A stretch of DNA of 64,000 nt from Romboutsia lituseburensis (GCF_024723825.1 NZ_JANQBQ010000001.1:2852001-2916000); one strand, 5' to 3'; numbered from the stretch's first letter, positions 8,378 to 17,323 are shown. Numbers and translations: made by a program. The notes: generated from the letters alone by a model not told the origin.

Positions 8378-9085
8378 ATGAGGAAGAGTATAAAAACGAT
8401 AGCAGGATTAACGATTATGAGTGCAGCTATATCAATATCTAATACGTATGCAGATAATCCACAAGGAGTAATAACTGCTACTACTTTAAATATAAGATCG
8501 GGGCCAAGCGCTTCTTATAAGATAATATCTAATGCGAAAAGAAATACTAATGTTCAAATAATAGAGAGAGGTAGCAGCTGGTATAAAATAAAACTATCAA
8601 ACGGAAAAATTGGATGGGGAAGTGCTAAGTATATAAATTCAAATAAATATAGTTCAAGCTCTAATAGCTCAAATCAAAATAATTCTCAAACGACTAATTC
8701 AGTTGATTAATCTAGTAAAGTTCAAGCAATAGTAAAAAAGGCTCATGAACAGCTAGGTAAGCCATATGTTTGGGGGGCAGAAGGTTCGAATAGCTTTGAT
8801 TGCTCTGGACTCGTACACTATGTATTTGGTCAAAATGGAATAAAAACTCCAAGAGTATCAAGAGATCAATATAAAGTAGGTAAATCAGTGAGCAAATCTA
8901 ACTTACAATCTGGAGATTTGATATTTTCAAGCTCAGACTCAAGCGGTCGTGTAACTCATGTAGGGATATATGTAGGGGATGGAAAAATGATACATGCACC
9001 AAATTCAAAAGGAGTAGTAAAAAAAGTGGATGTAAACACTAGCTATTGGAAAAATACTTATGTTGGAGCAAAAAGAATTTTATAA
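8378..9085 (+). pseudogene. secreted SH3-NlpC/P60 peptidoglycan hydrolase, interrupted by one in-frame stop
   Basis: A single frame encodes a signal peptide (about 1-25, ending TYADNP), a bacterial SH3 domain (about 28-85), a Ser/Asn/Gln-rich linker and an NlpC/P60 domain. A TAA at 8708-8710 interrupts the linker; the frame then continues without a shift to 9085. The catalytic set is intact: FDCSGL (Cys codon at 8801), THVGIY and the third polar residue in IHAPN. GAGGAG seven bases upstream fixes the start at 8378. No ATG, GTG or TTG lies in frame between the stop and the catalytic cysteine, so the hydrolase half can be made only by readthrough or if the stop is a sequence error. The 5' part would still give a secreted SH3 protein. 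A real nonsense mutation is the simplest reading. Confidence 0.8.
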
Positions 9086-9093
9086 ATGTAATT

Positions 9094-9132
9094 AAAAAGC
9101 TGTAACACTAAGATTTAGTGTTACAGCTTTTT
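9094..9132 (+). terminator. intrinsic terminator
   Basis: Perfect stem AAAAAGCTGTAACACTAA and its complement, loop GAT, ending in T5. Confidence 0.88.
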
Positions 9133-9153
9133 GGTTGTTGTACAAAATTACCA

Positions 9154-9202
9154 GGTTACTAAAAAGTACCTAATTTTCATTATCTTATATTGATTATATA
9201 GT
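9154..9202 (+). promoter_or_regulatory. redox-regulon promoter 3 with HxlR-type operator
   Basis: GGTTACTAAAAAGTACC at 9154-9170 differs from the other two copies at one central base. A -35-like TTTTCA (9174-9179) and -10 TATAGT (9197-9202) stand at exactly the same offsets (17-base spacer). It drives the flavin disulfide reductase and the CcdA-TlpA gene. Confidence 0.62.
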
Positions 9203-9236
9203 ATATATATAAGATGAAAAGAAAGGTGCTGTTAAT

Positions 9237-10649
9237 ATGATAAATAAATTTAATGCAATAATAATAGGATTCGGAAAAGGTGGAAAAACATTAGCTACAG
9301 ATTTAGCTAACAGAGGTCAAAAGGTAGCGTTAATAGAGAAATCAAAAGAAATGTACGGTGGTACATGTATAAACCAAGCATGTATACCTACTAAAATATT
9401 AGAAAATCAAGCAAGTGAAATAAGAAGAGAAAGTTTAAATAAGTTTAGTGAAAAAGAATTAAGATATGAAGAATCAATAAATAAGAAAGAAGACTTAATA
9501 ACAAAACTAAGAAGTGCAAATTATAATAAATTAAATAGTAATGAAAATATTACTATATTTGTAGGCGAGGGTTCATTTATAAATGGAAAAACTATAGAAG
9601 TAAAAACTATAGAAGTAAAAACTATAGAGGGAAAAAATGTTTTATTAGAGGGTGAAAAGATATTTATAAATACAGGATCAAAGCCAAATATACCAAGTAT
9701 AAAAGGGATAGAAAACTCTAATATAGTTTATACAAATGAAACTTTAATGAAACTGAAAAAACTGCCTAAGAATATAACAATAATAGGAGCTGGATATATA
9801 GGACTTGAATTTGCTGGAATTTATGCTTCATTTGGAAGTAAAGTAACTGTAGTTAACACTCATAGTACAATACTTCCAAATGAAGATAGTGATGACTCAG
9901 AAGAAGTAATAAATATATTACAAAAAAGGAATGTAAATTTCTTAAATAATGTATCAATAGTTGAAATAAAAGAGGAAAATAAATTAGCTAAGTTAATATA
10001 TATAAAAAATGAAGATAATCAATATAGAGAACTGGACAGTGATGTAGTATTAATAGCTACAGGTAGAAAAGCAAATATAGAAGGATTAAATTTAGAAAGA
10101 GCAAATATAGAATTAAATGAAAGAGGATTTATAAAAGTTAATAAAGTATTAGAAACTACAGTTAAAAATATTTGGGCGATAGGTGATGTAAATGGAGGAC
10201 CTCAATTTACTTATATTTCATTAGATGATTACCGAATAATAAGAAATAACTTGTTTGAAGATAAGACTAGAAAAACAACATATAGGAAAAATATTCCAAA
10301 TGTGTTATTTTTAGATCCTGCATTTTCTAGAGTTGGATTAAATATAAAACAAGCAAAAGAAAAAGGGTATAATATATTAGTTGCAAAAATGGCAGTAGAA
10401 TCTATACCTAGAGCTAAACAAATAGGAAAAACTGATGGATTTATAAAAATAGTTATAGATAAAGAAAGTGAAAAAATTCTAGGAGCAACTATGATATGTG
10501 AAGAATCTAGTGAGCTTATACATCTAATACAATTAGCTATAGATATGGAGGTCAAATATACTTATTTAAGAGATAGAATTTATGCACATCCAACTATGAC
10601 AGAAGCTCTCAATGATATATTATCACCATCAATGATAAAAGAAGTATAG
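9237..10649 (+). CDS. RclA-like pyridine nucleotide-disulfide oxidoreductase
   Basis: A 470-residue flavoprotein of the class I disulfide reductase family. It starts with an FAD fold (IIGFGKGGKTLA), has the redox pair in GGTCINQACIPTK (Cys44 and Cys49), an NAD-binding fold (IIGAGYIGLEFAG), an ATGRKAN and AIGDV FAD motif, and a C-terminal YAHPTMTEAL with the catalytic His-Pro. The GFGKGGKTL start and CINxxCIPTK motif resemble RclA/YkgC, a reactive-chlorine and copper-linked reductase in enterobacteria, more than dihydrolipoamide dehydrogenase or mercuric reductase. Residues about 118-132 are a threefold KTIEV repeat. It is followed after 22 bases by the CcdA-TlpA gene, and its promoter carries the shared redox operator. 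Physiological substrate unknown. Confidence 0.82.
   Translation: MINKFNAIIIGFGKGGKTLATDLANRGQKVALIEKSKEMYGGTCINQACIPTKILENQASEIRRESLNKFSEKELRYEESINKKEDLITKLRSANYNKLNSNENITIFVGEGSFINGKTIEVKTIEVKTIEGKNVLLEGEKIFINTGSKPNIPSIKGIENSNIVYTNETLMKLKKLPKNITIIGAGYIGLEFAGIYASFGSKVTVVNTHSTILPNEDSDDSEEVINILQKRNVNFLNNVSIVEIKEENKLAKLIYIKNEDNQYRELDSDVVLIATGRKANIEGLNLERANIELNERGFIKVNKVLETTVKNIWAIGDVNGGPQFTYISLDDYRIIRNNLFEDKTRKTTYRKNIPNVLFLDPAFSRVGLNIKQAKEKGYNILVAKMAVESIPRAKQIGKTDGFIKIVIDKESEKILGATMICEESSELIHLIQLAIDMEVKYTYLRDRIYAHPTMTEALNDILSPSMIKEV
9588..9632 (+). repeat. three tandem 15-base repeats inside the flavin reductase gene
   Basis: Units AAAACTATAGAAGTA at 9588-9602 and 9603-9617 are identical; the third (9618-9632) differs at two bases. 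They encode KTIEV, KTIEV and KTIEG in frame, in a surface beta-hairpin region of the FAD domain. Confidence 0.85.
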
Positions 10650-10671
10650 AAAAAATAGTTAGGAGAGTTCA

Positions 10672-11868
10672 ATGGAAAAAATAAACTTAATGGTTGTATT
10701 TGTAGAGGGTTTATTGTCATTTTTATCACCATGCATATTACCTATACTACCTATATATTTAAGTATGTTATCTAATAGTAGTGTAGAAAACTTGAATAAA
10801 GGGAGTTTTGCTAAAAGTGCTTTATTTAAAAATACAATATTCTTTACATTAGGTATTTCGATAACATTTTTTATACTAGGGTCATCATTAAATGCTTTAG
10901 GAACATTTTTTAATGCAAATAAAGATATAATAATGATATTAGGTGGAATAATTATTATATTTATGGGATTATTCTGCTTAGATATTATAAAATCAAATTT
11001 ATTAAATACAGAAAAAAGACTTCAATTAAAATCAAAAGAAATGAATCCAATAACAGCTTTTTTACTTGGATTTACATTTAGTTTTGGGTGGACTCCGTGT
11101 ATAGGACCTATGCTAGCATCTGTATTAATAATGTCATCAACGGCAGATAATTCATCTACAGCATATTTATTAATAGGGATATATACCATAGGATTTATAT
11201 TACCATTTATATTAGTTGCTCTATTTTATAATAAGTTAATTAATAGAGTACAAAAAATCAAATCTTATATGACAGAAATTAAAAAAATTAGTGGAATTAT
11301 CCTTGTTATATCAGGACTGATAATGATAATAAATGGAATTAACAATAAAGTTGATTTTTCTAAAATTCAAAATGAAAATAAAATAGAAAACAACCAAAGT
11401 ATATCTGATTCAGAAGGAAAAGAGGAAGCTAAGGAAGAAAAAATAAAAGCATTAGATTTTAATTTATATGATCAATATGGTAAAGAGCATAAGTTAAGTG
11501 ATTACAAGGGAAAAACTATATTCTTAAACTTTTGGGCTACTTGGTGTCCTCCATGTAGAGAAGAAATGCCTTATATAGAAGATTTATATAAAGAATATAA
11601 TAAAAATAATGATGAGGTAGTGATACTTGGGGTTGCATCACCTAATCTAGGCAGAGAAGGAAATCAAGAGCATATAAAAAAGTTTTTAGAAAAAGAGAAT
11701 CATACTTTTCCTATATTATTTGATGAAGGTGGAAGCCTAGTTTATCAATATGGAATTAATGCATTTCCATCGACATTTATAATAGATAAAGAAGGATATA
11801 TAACTCAATATGTTCCAGGTGGAATGAATAAGGAGACTATGAAACATCTTATAGAGAATTCAAAATAA
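10672..11868 (+). CDS. CcdA-type thiol transporter fused to an extracytoplasmic TlpA/ResA thioredoxin
   Basis: A 398-residue membrane protein. Residues about 1-225 are a six-helix CcdA/DsbD-beta domain with its two cysteines in SPCILPILP (Cys21) and GWTPCIGPM. A charged linker (about 230-260) leads to a C-terminal TlpA/ResA domain with FWATWCPPCREE and the cis-proline in NAFPSTFII. CcdA passes electrons from cytoplasmic thioredoxin across the membrane; here the outer acceptor is covalently attached, as in DsbD-like proteins. With thioredoxin at 7.5 kb under the same operator, the pair could form a complete cytoplasm-to-outside reducing path. The client outside the cell is not shown; no cytochrome c genes are nearby. 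Confidence 0.87.
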   Translation: MEKINLMVVFVEGLLSFLSPCILPILPIYLSMLSNSSVENLNKGSFAKSALFKNTIFFTLGISITFFILGSSLNALGTFFNANKDIIMILGGIIIIFMGLFCLDIIKSNLLNTEKRLQLKSKEMNPITAFLLGFTFSFGWTPCIGPMLASVLIMSSTADNSSTAYLLIGIYTIGFILPFILVALFYNKLINRVQKIKSYMTEIKKISGIILVISGLIMIINGINNKVDFSKIQNENKIENNQSISDSEGKEEAKEEKIKALDFNLYDQYGKEHKLSDYKGKTIFLNFWATWCPPCREEMPYIEDLYKEYNKNNDEVVILGVASPNLGREGNQEHIKKFLEKENHTFPILFDEGGSLVYQYGINAFPSTFIIDKEGYITQYVPGGMNKETMKHLIENSK

Positions 11869-11900
11869 AAACAAGTGAATTATAAATTCACTTGTTTTTA
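11867..11900. terminator. bidirectional intrinsic terminator
   Basis: Stem AAAAACAAGTGAATT and complement with a short loop, between convergent genes. Confidence 0.83.
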
Positions 11901-12161
11901 TTTTGTAGAAAATATTTCAGCTGACTTTACTATATTTTCGGGATATTCACAAATGTGTCCTTTTAATTCCATGTCATAATTACATAAAGGATTTTTACAA
12001 ACAACATAAGATAAAAATTCATATTGATTTTCTAAATCAGAAGAAGTTTTATTAAGACTTAACTCTTTAAGTTCATCTAATCTTAAATCATATAAATATT
12101 TATGTTCACACTTGGGGCAGATAATATTAAAACTACGATTTATAGGTGTTTTTAAACTCAT
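11898..12161 (-). CDS. small zinc-ribbon-like protein
   Basis: An 87-residue soluble protein with two probable metal-binding knuckles, CPKC (about 15-18) and CKNPLC (about 55-60), plus one more cysteine near residue 70. GGAGG stands eight bases before the ATG. No family is recognised with certainty; the cysteine spacing suggests a zinc ribbon. It stands alone between two terminator or promoter regions. Function unknown. Confidence 0.68.
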   Translation of the reverse strand: MSLKTPINRSFNIICPKCEHKYLYDLRLDELKELSLNKTSSDLENQYEFLSYVVCKNPLCNYDMELKGHICEYPENIVKSAEIFSTK

Positions 12162-12258
12162 AAATATATACCTCCAAAGGATTAATTATACTTAATGTTT
12201 AAAAGTATTTTTCCCTACTTTATTTATAAAATGCATGAATTTAATTTAGCAAAAGGGT

Positions 12259-12285
12259 ACTTTAAATAAAAATTTTCATATTATA
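12259..12285 (+). promoter_or_regulatory. sigma-K-like sporulation promoter
   Basis: AC at 12259-12260, then exactly 16 bases, then CATATTATA at 12277-12285, which fits the mother-cell sigma-K consensus (AC, 16-17 bases, CATANNNTA) without mismatch. It lies 69 bases before the SPOCS gene. This is a short pattern in AT-rich DNA, so context matters: the genes downstream look like spore-coat proteins. Confidence 0.5.
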
Positions 12286-12353
12286 TATAACAGATATTAC
12301 ATATTAGCATCTTGTACTATATAAAATAAATAATTTAGGGAGGAAAATAAAAT

Positions 12354-12893
12354 ATGAAAGTTGATTTACAAAAAATGGTCTCTAGTTTTTCCTGCCCAGA
12401 AGAACTAGAAGCTTTAAGGTATTTTAAACAGTTTAATGTTTACGAAACGGTTAACCTTAATATTGATGCATATAAAAAAGGAAATGATAGGAATAATTTA
12501 TATAGAAATTCATACTACAATAATCAAGAAATAAGGATATCTAAAATAGAATCTACTATTCCAAGCTTAAATATAGTATCAACAAAAATAATAAATACAA
12601 TGGAAGGAACATCGTTAGAAGGTCAACACTTAACTGGAAAAAAATTAGTAGTTTTAGGTGAAATAAGTTTGAGCTTATTAGTAACCTACTATATCAATTG
12701 TAATAAATGTAATAACATTGTAAAAGAAGTTAAAATCCCTTTTAGCACATTTATAGTAATACCTAAGGATACATGTAATGAAGAAATAGTAAACTTAAGA
12801 TATTTAATTGAAGATATAAGTACGGCTCCTCTGGACAACAGCAAGGCTATAGTTAGCATTACTTTATTGATTCAATATTTAGAAGAACATTAG
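12354..12893 (+). CDS. SPOCS/DUF3794-domain protein, probable spore-coat or exosporium component
   Basis: A 179-residue protein whose second half (about 75-177) has the SPOCS pattern: KLVVLGEISLSLLVTYY, a pFSTFIVIP strand and a closing VSITLLIQYLEE. SPOCS domains occur in spore morphogenesis proteins such as SipL and SpoVID-like proteins. There is no signal peptide or membrane helix, as expected for a protein made in the mother cell. Cysteines are in SFSCPEE, YINCNKCNN and DTCNEE, which could cross-link a coat. It is 33 bases before a DUF11-SPOCS fusion gene and behind a sigma-K-like promoter. Spore localisation is inference from family and context. Confidence 0.72.
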   Translation: MKVDLQKMVSSFSCPEELEALRYFKQFNVYETVNLNIDAYKKGNDRNNLYRNSYYNNQEIRISKIESTIPSLNIVSTKIINTMEGTSLEGQHLTGKKLVVLGEISLSLLVTYYINCNKCNNIVKEVKIPFSTFIVIPKDTCNEEIVNLRYLIEDISTAPLDNSKAIVSITLLIQYLEEH

Positions 12894-12926
12894 ATAGAGT
12901 ATATAAAAATATTAAATGGTGATTTT

Positions 12927-13784
12927 ATGAAAGTAATAAATGAATGCAGGATAAATTATAAATACAGATTATCATCGCAAGCACCTATAATCAGCAAGAC
13001 TATGTTTAGTAATACTGTGTCTACACAGATTATAAAAGACACATTGGAGATTAGTAAATCTGTAAATAAAAAGCAGACATACCCATTTGACGTACTAATA
13101 TATACAATTATTATCAGCAATATAGGAAAAGTAACTACAAATAATTTATTCTTTCAAGATAACATTCCAATGGGTACCGACTTTATTGAAAATTCCATAA
13201 CAGTGAATGAAGTTAAAAAAAGATGTTTAAATCCAGAAAATGGCTTTCGTTTGGGAAGTTTAAAATCACAAGAAAAAATAAAAATAACTTTTAAAGTATT
13301 GGTATTGCCGATATACTTTTGTAAGCCGATAATTAACTACTCTACTGTAGGGTATGATTATATATATAATGTAGAGAAACCTCCATATAGAGATATAAAA
13401 AAAAGTAATTATGTTAAAACAATATGTGAAGATAAGTTATTTAAACAAGTATTATTAGAAAATACTCTAGAAATAAATATAGATGAAATAATAAATGATA
13501 GGTATAAATTGCAAATAATTGAAATTAAGCTTATAAATAGTCCACATTTAAATTTATTTACTCTCTTAATAATAGGAAAAATAGAATATGAAATATGTTA
13601 TAGGTATAAATGTAATAATAGATTTATAAAAGGTGTATTTGGGTTCTCTACAGATATGTTGGTACCTATTGGCATAACTTTTACTAATAAAGAAGATATA
13701 AAAGGAACGATTGAGTATGCATCATCTAATTTAATAAATAACAATAAAATATTTATGAATATAAGTTTGTTATTATATTATTAA
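12927..13784 (+). CDS. DUF11-SPOCS fusion protein, probable spore-surface adaptor
   Basis: A 285-residue protein in two parts. Residues 5-35 match the closing strands of a DUF11 repeat (from INYKYRL to MFSNTVSTQI). Residues 38-150 form one DUF11 module (ISKSVNKKQTY to YSTVGYDYIY). Residues about 165-285 resemble a SPOCS domain, ending GFSTDMLVPIG and ISLLLYY. It thus joins the repeat type of the giant protein at 17.5-25.6 kb to the coat domain of its neighbour at 12.4 kb, which would suit a linker that docks filaments on the spore. GGTGA gives a modest ribosome site; it is in the operon of the SPOCS gene. The adaptor role is inference. Confidence 0.68.
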   Translation: MKVINECRINYKYRLSSQAPIISKTMFSNTVSTQIIKDTLEISKSVNKKQTYPFDVLIYTIIISNIGKVTTNNLFFQDNIPMGTDFIENSITVNEVKKRCLNPENGFRLGSLKSQEKIKITFKVLVLPIYFCKPIINYSTVGYDYIYNVEKPPYRDIKKSNYVKTICEDKLFKQVLLENTLEINIDEIINDRYKLQIIEIKLINSPHLNLFTLLIIGKIEYEICYRYKCNNRFIKGVFGFSTDMLVPIGITFTNKEDIKGTIEYASSNLINNNKIFMNISLLLYY

Positions 13785-13820
13785 AAAACATCGATTATCT
13801 TAGATTAATCGATGTTTTTT
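13783..13820. terminator. bidirectional intrinsic terminator
   Basis: Stem AAAAAACATCGATTA and near-complement with a seven-base loop, between convergent DUF11 genes. Confidence 0.85.
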
Positions 13821-13826
13821 ATTTAT

Positions 13827-16800
13827 TTAAAATGGATTAGGATCTATATTTAAAACAGTTTGACTTGGATAAGGACTAGTTTTAGATATGGCAGTAACAA
13901 TAAAATTATATCCTATACCTAATGGTTGATCTGCAGGAATTGCAGCAGTAATCTTTATTATAGCAGTTTCATTAGGTGCTAAATTTGCTATTTGAGGCAA
14001 GTCTTCTTGATAGAGTGTATTTGATGGAATATCTGCTATCTTAATATCATTTATATATAGGCTATAATTAATATTAACTTTTTGTATTTCTAAAGTAAAG
14101 CTATCATATCCACCACCAGTATTTTTAAAATAATTCAAAATTATAGCTGTATTTCCAGGAGGTGTGACATAGAATGATGTTGAGTCATTTATCTTGTATA
14201 AAGGATCAGGCAATAAGGAAACACCTGGTTGCAATAAACAGCTTAATACATTACTTTGTTCTCCAGAATAGACTTTAGTAGGAGATATATCGTTATAATA
14301 TGAAATAGCTGTTGCTTGGGTGTTTATAGTAGTTCCTGAATTCAATGTTGATAGAGGTATAACAGTGAAAGCAATATAACCTGAAACTGATGGATTTAAG
14401 CTAGGAACAGTTATAATAATTGTTTTTGAAGAGATATTATATGTCGCACTACATAGTACTGTCGTATCTATTGAATAAAATAAAAAGTTGCTATTTATAG
14501 GAATTTGTATAGTTCCGTTTGATAAATTAATTAAACTGTTATTTTGAAAATTTAATTTAAATTGTACTATAGAGTTAGTATTTATAGTGGCTGTTTTAGT
14601 ATATAAAGTAGATGTTGTTTTATCTATTGCGCTTAGTGTCATTAATAAATTCGGATGATTTATTGTTACAGTTAGGCTCTTACTTATAGTACTAAAGCTT
14701 CCACTTTGGATTTGCTGATATAAGCATTGGAACGTATTTGTTTGTGTTGATGTTGTAGTATTGATACTTTTATTAGCATTATTTATTTTAGCTGTAATTA
14801 TATATGATATTGTTTGAACAGATAATCTAGCATCAACAGTTCCCTCAGTTGGTAAAGTGATAGTATTTGAAGAAACTGTAGGTGTAATAAGAATACCATT
14901 TTTATACGAAGGCCCTAAATATAATTGCCCTCCACTTGGTAAAATATCTTTTCCATATAGTCCATAAGCTATAGTCCCTTGAGGAACTGTAATTGTAAGA
15001 GTATAAGTTATAGGAGAACCAACTTTGAAAGTATTAGGAAAGTTAGTTTTTGTAATATCTATAGCTGATGATGATAAAGTAACTGAAACACTTTTATTTA
15101 GATTACTATATTGAAAGTTAGTTGAACTTGCATTATAAATCTGTGAATAGGGATTAGTATTTGTAGCGGTAGTAGTAATATTAACTCCAGGAGCTAAAAT
15201 AGAGCTTATATTTACTTGATATGTTAATGTTATAAATTGGCCTGGGGATAATTTATTTATATATACAACGATGTTGTTACTTTGAATGATTGGAGAATTA
15301 TAACTTCCTGTTCCAGTCACATTTATACTGTTAGGATTAAGTGCGGACCAAGAAGATGATAAAGTATCATTTAGGGTAAAATCAAAGGCATCTGTTTCAC
15401 TACCAAGATTATTTGAATTACTTATAGTAACGGTGTAAGTGTAAATTTCATTTGCTTGAATAGCACTTTTATTAGGACCTGATACGGATTTTGTTAAACT
15501 TAAGTTTGGACTTCCTATATTAATATTTACTTGAGATCGGTTACTATAAGCATATCCATAAGTATTTATCCCTTTTAATTTCATTAAATTAGCATTTCGA
15601 GCTGATGATCCAAGAGATGCTATAGGAATTTTAAAATCAATAGTACATGTTGATAATCCTGACAAATCTCCATAATAGAAATCTACTCCATGAGGGCTAA
15701 TCAATTGTGGCGGCTTTATAGGGGTAATATTAGTGTATACATAGTTAAGACTATCAATCGGATCTGCAGATAGTGGGAAAAAATCATCTATATAAATTCC
15801 TTTTTGCGTTGCTTGTAATGTAGATGCATTATAAGTTAGAAGATATTCTGCAAAATCACCTGGAGCTAACGTATTTATAGTTTTAGGAGTTCCATCTTTA
15901 TAATACCCTTTTATAAATTGTTTTGTTATAGTTCCTACTCCTATGTTGGAACTAACACTAGAGCTATCGCTAACTTGAGTAAATGGGCCAACAAGAGTTC
16001 CTAAAATATTAGCTGTAGCTAAAAATGGATCATAAGCTACTACAGGTAAATTTAAAGATTGGATATCTAATTTATATCTATAGTAGCTATCTATTTTAGC
16101 GTAAATAGCAACAGTTTTAGTAGAATTTTGAGTTGCCAAAGAAAAATTATACGTTAAATAATAACCTTGCAAGGTAGGATTATTTACAGCTGAAGTTGGA
16201 GATGGAGCACTAGACAAATAAAGTATACCATCTGGGATGAAATAATTAACTATAATGTTTTGAATATTATAGTATTGGCCAACCTTAAAAACATAGGTGT
16301 AAGTGAAGCTTGTTTGGACATCTACCGTAGGCCTATTTGTGGAAGTTGTTATTATTAAATCCATAGCAGCAAAACTAGTACTACTATTTGAAGAGGAAGT
16401 AATGAGAGGATCAGCAGATGTCATGTTAATTAACATATTTAGCATAGTTCCATGTACTATAAAGCTTCCTTGATTGTTATTATACTGGTTCCACACTGCG
16501 TAGCTAAATGTTAATGTAGTATTACTATTTATAGATAGATTAACATTTCCATAATAAAGCTGAGTATATATAGTGCCATTAATATTAACTGTACTTATAG
16601 TAGGACTAGAAAATTTAGAGGCATCAGTACCATATATGGTAATATTTCCAATATATCTTATACCATCCTGTAATAGTATTGATATATTTACTAAAGAAGT
16701 TGAGATTGAGTTATTTAAAACTTTACATGTAGCAGTAGTTACTTGAGTATAATCATTTAAAGAAGCTGAAGTTCCAGCACCCTTTAAAACTTTTTCAGAA

Positions 16801-17267
16801 GTTGTTATAGTACTAGCAAATCTAACAGTTACGTAAGTCATGGATATTTGTTGAGTAATCACTTCATTTCCTATATCATAGGCTCCCCTAGGCATGGTGT
16901 CCACTTGGCATTCTACATTTATTCCAGAAAAATTATATCCAAAAGGAATAGTAGATCCATTTTTAAATTTAGTATTACATTTTACTGTTATACTAAAGCT
17001 AAAATTTATTTCCATAGGAGCAAGGTCCTTAATATTTATCCAGGAATACGTGACGCTGTTGTCTACATTTGTAATGCTAGAAGTTTGAGGAATAGTAGAT
17101 GATGAAAGAACCATACCATCAGGTAATGTTAGAGAAATACCTAAATTATATAATCTTTGGCTAGAACTAAGATTTTGGATACTTACATTAAAAGAAGAAG
17201 TGTTTCCTATTATAATTGGAACATTTTGAGTTTCAACAATACTCATACTTAGTATACTAGAGGGCAT
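13827..17267 (-). CDS. 1146-residue protein with about eight degenerate DUF11-like modules
   Basis: An all-beta, Ser/Thr/Asn-rich protein built of diverged DUF11-like modules of about 130-150 residues. Examples begin near SIVETQNVP, MDLIITTSTNRP, LSLTKSVSGPNKS, SAIDITKTNFPNT and LMTLSAIDKTT. The last 130 residues (from LLPDPLYKIN, ending DPNPF) form a further module that looks different. I see no signal peptide, membrane anchor, LPXTG motif or S-layer domain, and only a handful of cysteines. AAGGAG seven bases before the ATG fixes the start. It is divergent from the 2698-residue DUF11 protein and convergent with the SPOCS operon. A spore-surface structural role is the best inference; an alternative is a cell-surface adhesin exported by a non-classical route. 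Confidence 0.75.
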   Translation of the reverse strand: MPSSILSMSIVETQNVPIIIGNTSSFNVSIQNLSSSQRLYNLGISLTLPDGMVLSSSTIPQTSSITNVDNSVTYSWINIKDLAPMEINFSFSITVKCNTKFKNGSTIPFGYNFSGINVECQVDTMPRGAYDIGNEVITQQISMTYVTVRFASTITTSEKVLKGAGTSASLNDYTQVTTATCKVLNNSISTSLVNISILLQDGIRYIGNITIYGTDASKFSSPTISTVNINGTIYTQLYYGNVNLSINSNTTLTFSYAVWNQYNNNQGSFIVHGTMLNMLINMTSADPLITSSSNSSTSFAAMDLIITTSTNRPTVDVQTSFTYTYVFKVGQYYNIQNIIVNYFIPDGILYLSSAPSPTSAVNNPTLQGYYLTYNFSLATQNSTKTVAIYAKIDSYYRYKLDIQSLNLPVVAYDPFLATANILGTLVGPFTQVSDSSSVSSNIGVGTITKQFIKGYYKDGTPKTINTLAPGDFAEYLLTYNASTLQATQKGIYIDDFFPLSADPIDSLNYVYTNITPIKPPQLISPHGVDFYYGDLSGLSTCTIDFKIPIASLGSSARNANLMKLKGINTYGYAYSNRSQVNINIGSPNLSLTKSVSGPNKSAIQANEIYTYTVTISNSNNLGSETDAFDFTLNDTLSSSWSALNPNSINVTGTGSYNSPIIQSNNIVVYINKLSPGQFITLTYQVNISSILAPGVNITTTATNTNPYSQIYNASSTNFQYSNLNKSVSVTLSSSAIDITKTNFPNTFKVGSPITYTLTITVPQGTIAYGLYGKDILPSGGQLYLGPSYKNGILITPTVSSNTITLPTEGTVDARLSVQTISYIITAKINNANKSINTTTSTQTNTFQCLYQQIQSGSFSTISKSLTVTINHPNLLMTLSAIDKTTSTLYTKTATINTNSIVQFKLNFQNNSLINLSNGTIQIPINSNFLFYSIDTTVLCSATYNISSKTIIITVPSLNPSVSGYIAFTVIPLSTLNSGTTINTQATAISYYNDISPTKVYSGEQSNVLSCLLQPGVSLLPDPLYKINDSTSFYVTPPGNTAIILNYFKNTGGGYDSFTLEIQKVNINYSLYINDIKIADIPSNTLYQEDLPQIANLAPNETAIIKITAAIPADQPLGIGYNFIVTAISKTSPYPSQTVLNIDPNPF

Positions 17268-17293
17268 AGTATCGCTCCTTAAAATTTACTTTC

Positions 17294-17323
17294 TACATTA
17301 TATTAAAAATTTTATATTGTGTT
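17294..17323 (-). promoter_or_regulatory. possible sigma-K-like promoter of the 1146-residue DUF11 gene
   Basis: On the minus strand AACAC (17323-17319) is followed after 16 bases by TATAATGTA (17302-17294), one mismatch from the CATANNNTA -10 pattern. The spacing equals that at 12259. A sigma-A type promoter with proper spacing was not found here. Confidence 0.3.
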
